Origin: Sphingobacteriaceae bacterium UBA2059
GTDB taxonomy: Bacteria > Bacteroidota > Bacteroidia > Sphingobacteriales > Sphingobacteriaceae
Assembly (NCBI GenBank): GCA_002332615.1
Contig: DDAL01000028.1
Location: 14,105 to 20,998, forward strand
DNA: 6,894 nucleotides
Direction: 5' to 3'
Below the pieces are notes generated by a model that was not told where the DNA came from, made no database searches, and saw only the letters and a program-made list of their open reading frames with translations. A program made the position numbers and the translations under genes. Every line of letters begins with the position of its first letter. Position 1 is the first letter of the stretch. This document shows positions 1 through 5,786 of this stretch, one piece after another.

Positions 1-1560
1 GATGAAGTAGTGGTATGGTACGAGCGTACATTTCCGCTTCCCGTGCGGGCCTCAAGAGAAGGCACGCCCGAAATGCAGTTCCAGCTGAGCTTCGGTGCCT
101 GCGGCTATGAAACCCGTGTCTGGTTAAACGGCATACCCCTGCGGACTATTGAAGGTGAAGAAGTGCATATTGGCGAATACACGTCCTTCTCCTATGAACT
201 GGACGACAGTTTATTGCAGGAAGTCAACCGGCTGACCGTGAGGGTTGCCAATACCATGGATGCCGATACCACCCGGGGCAAACAGGAGTCTGCCGTATAT
301 AAACGAGGAGGCATCTGGTATCAGACAAATACCGGTGGGGTACGCAGCATATGGCTGGAAACGGTTGAACGCAACAGACTTCGCTCCAGAGTAGGAGTGA
401 TAAGCGTTATTGAAGATAACCTTGTACGATTAGATCTCACCACCCGCATTCACCATCCGGGAAACTATCTCATACGGTTGAAAGTGTTCGACAGGGCAGG
501 GGAGGCTGTCAGGCCATTGGCAGAAGACGAATATCCCTTAGTGCTGCAGGCAGGCCAAAAGCGCCAGCGCCTTGTACTTGAGCTGCCCAATGCAAAGCTA
601 TGGTCGCCCGAGCACCCCCATTTATACAGGCTGGTAGCTCAGCTGGAAGATACCACCGGGCATATTTCAGAAATAGAGGCGCACTTTGGTCTTCGCAAGA
701 TTGAAGCAAGAGGCGGCAAAGTATATCTTAACAACAAGCCCATCTATTTAAATGGCATCCTCTATCAGCCAGGGGTAGCTACTTACGAGCAAATAAAGCG
801 CCATATGTATGCCATGAAGGACTTAGGCTGCAACCTGGTGCGCATCCATATAGCCGGTGTTGACCCGCGCATATACAACCTGGCCGACAAGCTCGGAATG
901 CTACTCTGGATTGAAGTACCAAGCCCCCACCGTTCGACGGAAAAAAGCCGGGCCAACCATAAAGAAGAGCTGTTGCGTATGCTGGCTCTGGTGGCCACAC
1001 ATCCTTCAATTGTTATATGGAGCTTATATAACGAAGACTGGGGTGCTCAGGACATTGCCGGCAATGAAGCCACCAGGCGCTACATTACCGAAATGTATCA
1101 TTACATGAAAATTGCCCATCCACAGTTTTTGGTTGTAGATAACGACGGCTGGCACCATATATCCTACCAGGGGTGTCTTAAAAGCGACCTGCTAACCGTG
1201 CATCTCTATACCCCCGATGCCGGTACATGGAAAGACAAACTCGATGCAATTGTAAACGGAGAGATGGAAGGAGTAGCAGCCTTTCCCTTAACCGTAGGCG
1301 ATCCGTTTTTCTTCAGGCAGCAGGTACCTCTGCTGGTAAGTGAGTGGGGAGGCTTTGGCTTTGCCGACTATGGGGGGCCCAATGAAGATACAGAGAGAGC
1401 CAGGCAAATAGCCCTCTTTAAAAGTGAACTGCGAAAACGACCGCTTGCAGGCGACGTCTATACCCAGGCAACTAATATAGAAGATGAAAAGAACGGAATT
1501 ATTGATTTCGAAACAGGGAAGCTAAAGGTGCCCCCCGGCCTGCTTGGAAAAGACAATTAA
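1..1560 (+). CDS. Glycoside hydrolase family 2 enzyme, 5'-partial
   Basis: The frame is open from base 1, so the true start and probably some 50-90 residues lie upstream. Residue numbers here count from the in-frame GTG at 10. The fold order is typical of GH2: the end of a jelly-roll sugar-binding domain (about 1-115, opening with WYERTF), an immunoglobulin-like domain (about 118-230, ending in HFGLRKIE), then a TIM barrel (about 240-516, starting near LNNKPIYLNG). Both catalytic glutamates are visible: the acid/base in WSLYNEDW (E342, bases 1033-1035) and the nucleophile in LLVSEWGG (E445, bases 1342-1344). The enzyme should therefore be an active retaining exo-glycosidase of the beta-galactosidase/glucuronidase/mannosidase type; the substrate cannot be read from sequence. 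The C-terminus (YTQATNIEDEKNG, then a proline-containing tail) looks complete. Localisation is unknown because the N-terminus is missing. The FRG gene starts 30 bases downstream. Confidence 0.93.
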   Translation, partial: DEVVVWYERTFPLPVRASREGTPEMQFQLSFGACGYETRVWLNGIPLRTIEGEEVHIGEYTSFSYELDDSLLQEVNRLTVRVANTMDADTTRGKQESAVYKRGGIWYQTNTGGVRSIWLETVERNRLRSRVGVISVIEDNLVRLDLTTRIHHPGNYLIRLKVFDRAGEAVRPLAEDEYPLVLQAGQKRQRLVLELPNAKLWSPEHPHLYRLVAQLEDTTGHISEIEAHFGLRKIEARGGKVYLNNKPIYLNGILYQPGVATYEQIKRHMYAMKDLGCNLVRIHIAGVDPRIYNLADKLGMLLWIEVPSPHRSTEKSRANHKEELLRMLALVATHPSIVIWSLYNEDWGAQDIAGNEATRRYITEMYHYMKIAHPQFLVVDNDGWHHISYQGCLKSDLLTVHLYTPDAGTWKDKLDAIVNGEMEGVAAFPLTVGDPFFFRQQVPLLVSEWGGFGFADYGGPNEDTERARQIALFKSELRKRPLAGDVYTQATNIEDEKNGIIDFETGKLKVPPGLLGKDN

Positions 1561-1590
1561 GCAATACACATCCTGCTATACAAAAGAGCT

Positions 1591-2019
1591 ATGTATGAAG
1601 AGATAAAAATTGCCACAGTTGAAGAATATTTACGTGCCATCAAAGCCCACAAGCAGCTAAGTATAAGCCAGGGAAACTATGAAGATTTCCTTTTCAGGGG
1701 GCAGCGGAATGATCTTCCCCTCATTCCGAAGATTGCACGTTTAAAGCCACGGGGCGACCTGTTTGCCACCGAGCGAATCATGCTCGAAGAATTTAAGCGC
1801 AGCAATCCCCTGCTTATAGAAGTGCACCGCCCCATGGACGATTGGGACTATCTCACGCTGGGGCAGCACTTCGGGCTGCCTACCCGTTTTTTAGACTGGT
1901 CCAACAATGCCCTTACGGCCCTCTGGTTTGTCACAGCTACCGGCTTTTTGGATGCCGAGCCTCTTCACGATGCCGTTGTATGGGTATTAATGGCCGAAAC
2001 AAAGGATTTCGAAGAGTAA
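1591..2019 (+). CDS. FRG-domain protein, truncated (probable pseudogene fragment)
   Basis: This frame encodes 142 residues. The FRG motif that names the domain is at F35-R36-G37 (FLFRGQRND), followed by a LIPKIARLKPRG segment, a W-D-Y-L-T-L-G-Q-H-F-G-L-P-T-R block (Q92-H93, T98-R99) and LDWSNNALTALWF (102-113). These are hallmarks of FRG-domain proteins, whose biochemical role is not firmly established. Intact relatives as I recall them are roughly 230-280 residues and carry a later R-I-x-x-Q-x-G-x-F segment, which is absent here. The frame stops at 2017-2019 right after VVWVLMAETKDFEE, and a family-like C-terminus follows in another frame (see the next entry). The start is the ATG at 1591; no clear ribosome-binding site precedes it, as is normal in Bacteroidota. 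The gene is best read as an internally deleted, probably non-functional copy, although a short product with the core domain could still be made. Confidence 0.85.
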   Translation: MYEEIKIATVEEYLRAIKAHKQLSISQGNYEDFLFRGQRNDLPLIPKIARLKPRGDLFATERIMLEEFKRSNPLLIEVHRPMDDWDYLTLGQHFGLPTRFLDWSNNALTALWFVTATGFLDAEPLHDAVVWVLMAETKDFEE

Positions 2020-2087
2020 ATGCTTTCAGTATTTTTCCAGAGCTCGAGGGCCTGTGTTCCTACCTTCAGTGGCGGTACTTTGAGTAG
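2016..2087 (+). pseudogene. Out-of-frame C-terminal remnant of the FRG-domain gene
   Basis: Read from GTA at 2016, these bases encode VNAFSIFPELEGLCSYLQW, then RYFE and a TAG stop at 2085-2087. This resembles the usual end of FRG-domain proteins, in which a G-[VI]-N-x-x-[ST]-[IL]-F-P-[DE]-[LI]-[DE]-G-L segment precedes a Leu-x-Trp near the C-terminus. The frame differs from that of the upstream FRG frame, which stops at 2017-2019. The junction therefore lies near 2010-2020. A deletion of some 80-100 codons, not a multiple of three, would explain both the missing middle and the frame change. The family comparison is from memory, not from an alignment. Confidence 0.7.
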
Positions 2088-2088
2088 G

Positions 2089-2120
2089 GCAGGCTCCGGT
2101 TATTAAGCCTGCAAAAAAAA
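2089..2120 (+). other. Hairpin followed by an A-tract between FRG remnant and cphB
   Basis: GCAGGCT (2089-2095) and AGCCTGC (2106-2112) form a perfect 7-bp GC-rich stem with a 10-base loop, followed by eight A residues (2113-2120). It sits just after the stop of the FRG remnant. The tract after the stem is A, not T, on the + strand, so this is not a canonical intrinsic terminator, but it may mark or protect the 3' end of the upstream transcript. Confidence 0.4.
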
Positions 2121-2163
2121 CATCTTTTACAACTATCAATACTATAACTATTTACCAGATAAA

Positions 2164-3015
2164 ATGAACGAAACACATTCAAACTGCCCCGAACCCAAAG
2201 GAACCCTGGTGATCATTGGAGGAGCCGAAGACAGAAAAGCCAATAACAAAGAAGATAAATCGCGTCTTGAAACGCTCCGGTGCTTCACAGATCTTTTACC
2301 CGAAGGTGCATCTCTTATTGAGGTAATAACCACAGCCTCATCAGCAGAGCCCCAACAAACCTTTCAAGAGTACAAAGAGGCTTTTAGCGCTATGGGTAAC
2401 TATCAAATACACCACATTCACCACGACGAACGCAAAGATGTATTAACAGGGGAATGGGAGCAGCGCATAAAAAACGCCGACGGAATCTTCTTTACCGGAG
2501 GCGACCAGTTAAAGCTCACCTCCATCTACGGAGGGACCGAATTTAACTACCTGTTAAAAGAACGTTATATAGATGAGCCCCTCGTAATTGCAGGTACTAG
2601 TGCAGGCGTTATGGCTTTATCCACTCCTATGATTTATTACGGCACAGGGCAGGAAGAATATATGGCCGGACATGTGAAAGTAACCACAGGTTTAGAGTAT
2701 TTACGAGACGTATGCATCGATACCCATTTTGTAGCGCGTGGACGTTTCGTACGTATGGCTCAGGTGCTGGCTACCAATCCTTCCTGCACAGGAGTAGGTA
2801 TAGAAGAAGATACCTGCATTATTGTACGCAATGGGCGGGAAGCCCAGGTAGGTGGATCGGGCGTAGTAGTAGTGGTAGATGCGCTGCAAAGTGTGGACAG
2901 CAATATCACCGAGTTTAGCGAGGATAAAGCCATATCCATTCGTAACCTCAGGGTTTCTATACTATCAAAAGGAGATGTTTTTAATATACCGCAAACCAAT
3001 TTGCCTCACCAGTAA
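2164..3015 (+). CDS. cphB: Cyanophycinase (peptidase family S51)
   Basis: This 283-residue protein matches the size and motifs of cytoplasmic cyanophycinase, which cuts the beta-Asp-Arg polymer cyanophycin into dipeptides. It opens with GTLVIIGGAEDRK and has no signal peptide. Numbering runs a constant 14 residues ahead of Synechocystis CphB: Q115 in FTGGDQLKL (CphB Q101), nucleophile S146 in AGTSAGVMAL (S132), then D186, H188, R192, R194 and R197 in DTHF-x-x-RGR-x-x-R (D172, H174, R178, R180, R183), and E215 in GIEEDT (probable third member of the triad). The one visible difference is T187, where CphB has Gln173 in the substrate pocket. No cyanophycin synthetase lies in the window; other S51 peptidases acting on beta-aspartyl peptides are the main alternative. 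The ATG at 2164 follows an AT-rich leader (AGATAAAATG) with no Shine-Dalgarno sequence. Confidence 0.9.
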   Translation: MNETHSNCPEPKGTLVIIGGAEDRKANNKEDKSRLETLRCFTDLLPEGASLIEVITTASSAEPQQTFQEYKEAFSAMGNYQIHHIHHDERKDVLTGEWEQRIKNADGIFFTGGDQLKLTSIYGGTEFNYLLKERYIDEPLVIAGTSAGVMALSTPMIYYGTGQEEYMAGHVKVTTGLEYLRDVCIDTHFVARGRFVRMAQVLATNPSCTGVGIEEDTCIIVRNGREAQVGGSGVVVVVDALQSVDSNITEFSEDKAISIRNLRVSILSKGDVFNIPQTNLPHQ

Positions 3016-3083
3016 GCCAGATAGTTAACAATCGCAGGGCGCAGGCTTCAATAGCCAGAAAAAGCTCTGTAAAAAAAAAGTAC

Positions 3084-3111
3084 TTAAGGAACTTAAAGAA
3101 CCGCTCCTTAA
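3084..3111 (+). other. Inverted repeat just before the small-protein start
   Basis: TTAAGGA (3084-3090) and TCCTTAA (3105-3111) form a perfect 7-bp stem with a 14-base loop, ending one base before the ATG at 3113. It could affect initiation at that codon, or it could be a by-product of coding sequence if translation begins further upstream. Confidence 0.3.
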
Positions 3112-3112
3112 A

Positions 3113-3337
3113 ATGCTTAACAAGCAGTATGAGCCTTCCTCTACAATCGACCTGAAGTTTAAGCGGTATGATCTGACCATCAAAACAGATGATATGGGCC
3201 GCCCCATCCTTCTCTTTATGGGCAGGCGCAACGCCCATGGAACCATAAGCGGCGAGCGCTATGCACGGCGGCTGAAGCTCGACGAGCAGGGCGCCCTTAT
3301 AAAAGACCATTGGGAGCATAAGGGCAAGGCAAGCTAA
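3113..3337 (+). CDS. Small basic protein of unknown function
   Basis: The 74-residue product (MLNKQYEP to DHWEHKGKAS) is rich in Lys and Arg and has no membrane segment or signal peptide. The pattern LKFKRYDLTIKTDDMG, then ILLFMGRRN, ERYARRLK and IKDHWEHKGKAS reads like a folded, conserved small domain; I associate it with uncharacterised small proteins in Cytophagales but cannot assign a function. It shares strand with both neighbours and starts 97 bases after cphB. The ATG at 3113 is the only standard start in this frame, yet the frame is open back to 3029 and the preceding codons (VLKELKEPLLK) also look coding, so the annotated start may be too short or the original start may be lost. A longer frame on the opposite strand over this region looks less protein-like. 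Confidence 0.7.
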   Translation: MLNKQYEPSSTIDLKFKRYDLTIKTDDMGRPILLFMGRRNAHGTISGERYARRLKLDEQGALIKDHWEHKGKAS

Positions 3338-3342
3338 GGGCA

Positions 3343-3415
3343 AAAGCCGGCAAAAGGCAGGAATTAAAATACTTAATTCTTAGGTATTTATACTCTTTCG
3401 CCGGTTTTAAATACC
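3343..3415 (+). other. Nested and competing inverted repeats upstream of the glycosyltransferase
   Basis: This AT-rich stretch holds three perfect or near-perfect inverted repeats. The outer one is AAAGCCGGC (3343-3351) with GCCGGTTTT (3400-3408), 9 bp including one G-U. Inside it, GAATTAA (3361-3367) pairs with TTAATTC (3373-3379) over a 5-base loop. GGTATTTA (3383-3390) pairs with TAAATACC (3408-3415) over a 17-base loop. AAATAC (3367-3372) could also pair with GTATTT (3384-3389), so some foldings exclude others. No T-tract follows, so a classical terminator is not shown; a 3'-end structure or a leader regulatory element are both possible. Confidence 0.4.
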
Positions 3416-3468
3416 CGAATGCTCTTGCAAAAACAAACAAAGCGGCAGGATACAAGGTAATTAAGCTA

Positions 3469-3474
3469 TATAAT
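3469..3474 (+). promoter_or_regulatory. Possible -10-like element before the glycan gene unit
   Basis: TATAAT occurs 25 bases before the ATG at 3500, in the 162-base gap that separates the glycosyltransferase from the upstream genes. No matching -35 hexamer or Bacteroidota-type TTTG element is found at the right distance. In AT-rich DNA the match could be chance; the position alone makes it a candidate. Confidence 0.2.
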
Positions 3475-3499
3475 TCTCAAACAACTAATAATCACCCCA

Positions 3500-4651
3500 A
3501 TGAATACAATCGAAAAGACACAAGCTCCAATTATCTGCTTCGCACACCTAAGATGGGATTTTGTTTTTCAACGCCCTCAACATTTACTAACCCGCTTTTC
3601 GCAATCGCGTGAGGTATATTACTTCGAAGAACCTGTATTTGATGAGGATGTAAGCGCTTCCCTCGAGCTGTCACAGCGTTCGGAAAACCTGTACATTGGT
3701 GTTCCTCACTTGCCTTCGGGCTTAAACAAGGAACAGGTAAATAAACTGCTCACCAACCTGCTGGACCAGTTTTTTGCCAATAAGAATTTCGTCAGCTATG
3801 CATTCTGGTATTATACGCCCATGGCGCTTGAATTTACCTCAAAATATACGCCTGTAGTTACGGTTTATGATTGTATGGATGAGCTTGCTGCCTTTAAATT
3901 TGCTCCGCCCGAACTGAAAACGCTTGAGCAAAAATTAATGCAAAAAGCAGACGTGGTATTTACCGGCGGACATTCATTATACGAATCAAAGAAAAACCTT
4001 CATTCCAATATACACCCCTTTCCAAGCAGCATAGACTTTGATCACTTTTCAAAGGCCCGCAAAGATGTATCCGAGCCCGAAGACCAAAAGAAGATTAAAG
4101 GAACAAAAATCGGCTTCTTTGGGGTGATAGATGAGCGCTTCAACATAGAGCTTATAAGAGAAATGGCCAGCGCCCGTCCCGACTGGCAGATCGTACTGAT
4201 CGGTCCGGTTGTAAAAATAGACCCTGCAACTCTGCCTCAGCGAGAAAACATACATTACCTGGGCTCCAAAAGCTATGCAGAACTGCCGGCATACCTTTCG
4301 GGCTGGGACATTGCACTCATTCCATTCCTTTTAAATGAATCAACCCGCTTTATAAGCCCTACCAAAACGCCCGAATATCTTGCCGCAGGTATCCCTGTTG
4401 TGTCCTCGGCCATACGTGATGTGGTAAAACCTTATGGAGTAAAGCAGCTGGTTCGAATAGCCGGATCTCCTGTCGACTTTGTCGATAAAATAGAAGCAGA
4501 GCTTCAGGTAAGTCCGCAGGCGCGCGAAGCATGGAAAAGGGAAACAACCCGCTTCCTGTCAACCAACTCCTGGGATCATACCTGCAGAGCCATGATGAAA
4601 CATGTGGAAAACTGCATCAAGTCCGAGCGTCAGATATCTATTGCCAGCTAA
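3500..4651 (+). CDS. GT-B glycosyltransferase (GT1/GT4-like, TuaH-type)
   Basis: This 383-residue protein is a probable cytoplasmic glycosyltransferase acting in surface or exopolysaccharide synthesis. The N-terminal Rossmann-like domain has CFAHLRWDFVFQRPQH (13-28), YYFEEP and VVTVYDCMDE (119-128), all typical of a group of GT4-like enzymes found near Glf genes. The C-terminal donor-binding domain begins around IGFFGVIDERF and contains SPTKTPEYLAAGIPVVSS (286-303), where E292 corresponds to the last Glu of the E-x7-E motif; the position eight residues earlier is F284, so the first Glu is not conserved. There is no signal peptide or membrane segment. It is the first gene of a unit with glf, which starts 15 bases downstream. 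Acceptor and donor are unknown; a galactofuranose donor is plausible from context only. Confidence 0.88.
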   Translation: MNTIEKTQAPIICFAHLRWDFVFQRPQHLLTRFSQSREVYYFEEPVFDEDVSASLELSQRSENLYIGVPHLPSGLNKEQVNKLLTNLLDQFFANKNFVSYAFWYYTPMALEFTSKYTPVVTVYDCMDELAAFKFAPPELKTLEQKLMQKADVVFTGGHSLYESKKNLHSNIHPFPSSIDFDHFSKARKDVSEPEDQKKIKGTKIGFFGVIDERFNIELIREMASARPDWQIVLIGPVVKIDPATLPQRENIHYLGSKSYAELPAYLSGWDIALIPFLLNESTRFISPTKTPEYLAAGIPVVSSAIRDVVKPYGVKQLVRIAGSPVDFVDKIEAELQVSPQAREAWKRETTRFLSTNSWDHTCRAMMKHVENCIKSERQISIAS

Positions 4652-4666
4652 GCCCTAAAAATTACT

Positions 4667-5785
4667 ATGTACGATTACTTAATTGTAGGTGCCGGCTTTG
4701 CCGGCAGCGTTCTTGCCGAACGCCTGGCGTCAGAGGCTGGAAAAAAAGTGCTGATTGTTGAAAAGAGAAACCACATCGGAGGCAATGCCTACGATCATTA
4801 TGACGATGCCGGCGTGCTGGTGCATAAATACGGCCCTCATATTTTCCATACCAACAGCAAAGATGTGTTCGACTATCTTTCAAAGTTCACCCAATGGCGC
4901 AATTACCAGCACCGGGTACTTGTAAGTACCGATGGGCAGCTGTTTCAAATGCCCATTAACCTCAATACCATCAATGCCATGTATGGCCTGTCCTTAAACA
5001 GCGATCAGGTTGAAGAGTTCTTCGCATCCAAGGCCGAAAAGGTAGACGATATACGCACCTCTGAAGACGTGGTGGTAAACCGCATAGGGCGCGAGCTGTA
5101 CGAAAAGTTTTTTCGTGGCTATACCCGCAAGCAGTGGGATCTTGACCCTTCGGAGCTTAACGCATCGGTTACCGCACGCGTACCCACACGCACTAACCGC
5201 GATGATCGTTACTTCACCGACACGTATCAGGCCATGCCCTTGCACGGGTACACGCGCATGTTTGAAAACATGCTAAACCACCCCAACATTAAGGTAATGC
5301 TTAATACCAACTACCGCGAGGTGATGGATGAAATTCAGTTTGACAAGCTTATTTATACAGGCCCCGTAGATGAGTTTTTTGACTACAAGTTTGGTAAACT
5401 GCCCTACCGTTCGCTGGAGTTTAAGTTTGAAACGCTCGACAAGGAGTGGTATCAGGAAACAGGCACCATCAACTACCCCAACGATTACGACTTTACCCGC
5501 ATAACCGAGTTTAAGTATCTCACCGGGCAAAAGCATCACCGCACTTCGCTGGTGTATGAGTTTCCGCGGGCTGAGGGCGATCCTTACTATCCAATACCCA
5601 AGCCCGAAAATGCCGAGCTCTATAAAAAATACCAGCAGCTGGCCTCCGGGCTAAGCAATGTGCATTTTGTTGGGCGGCTGGCCACCTATAAATACTATAA
5701 TATGGACCAGGTGGTTGCCCAGGCACTGTCCACTTTTAAAACAATACAAAAGAACACACCCGTAACCGGACCTGAACGTATCTAA
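4667..5785 (+). CDS. glf: UDP-galactopyranose mutase
   Basis: Glf is an FAD-dependent enzyme that interconverts UDP-galactopyranose and UDP-galactofuranose, the donor for galactofuranose residues in surface glycans. The 372-residue length is normal for the bacterial enzyme. The N-terminus carries the dinucleotide-binding motif G8-x-G10-x-x-G13 (LIVGAGFAGSVLAERL), then VEKRNHIGGNAYDH and YGPHIFHT, which are standard Glf signatures for flavin binding. YTRKQWD places W157 at the uridine-stacking position, and R175 in VPTRTN probably matches the substrate-diphosphate arginine near position 174 of the Klebsiella enzyme. A second arginine is likely the one in DFTRITEFK. The C-terminus has the expected FVGRLATYKYYNMDQVV block that closes the flavin site. 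The stop is separated by one base from the next ATG (TAAAATG), so the two genes are almost certainly cotranscribed. Confidence 0.97.
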   Translation: MYDYLIVGAGFAGSVLAERLASEAGKKVLIVEKRNHIGGNAYDHYDDAGVLVHKYGPHIFHTNSKDVFDYLSKFTQWRNYQHRVLVSTDGQLFQMPINLNTINAMYGLSLNSDQVEEFFASKAEKVDDIRTSEDVVVNRIGRELYEKFFRGYTRKQWDLDPSELNASVTARVPTRTNRDDRYFTDTYQAMPLHGYTRMFENMLNHPNIKVMLNTNYREVMDEIQFDKLIYTGPVDEFFDYKFGKLPYRSLEFKFETLDKEWYQETGTINYPNDYDFTRITEFKYLTGQKHHRTSLVYEFPRAEGDPYYPIPKPENAELYKKYQQLASGLSNVHFVGRLATYKYYNMDQVVAQALSTFKTIQKNTPVTGPERI

Positions 5786-5786
5786 A

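Noticed and set aside
857..1108. 83-codon + strand frame inside the GH2 gene
   Set aside because: It overlaps the catalytic barrel in another frame and shows no family resemblance.
1561..1590. Possible promoter between the GH2 and FRG genes
   Set aside because: The 30-base gap has no recognisable promoter element or stem; cotranscription is the simpler reading.
2981..3343. 120-codon open frame on the minus strand across the small-protein gene
   Set aside because: Its composition (hydrophobic and cysteine-rich patches, a Phe run from the A-tract) does not resemble a real domain. It overlaps a better + strand frame and the end of cphB, and all other genes are on the + strand.
4049..4255. Minus-strand frame opposite the glycosyltransferase
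   Set aside because: It is a shadow of a well-supported gene, with no recognisable motif.
4691..4705. GCCGGC-TTT-GCCGGC inverted repeat at the start of glf
   Set aside because: It encodes the A-G-F-A-G part of the flavin-binding motif, has a loop too short for a stable full stem, and is explained by coding constraint.
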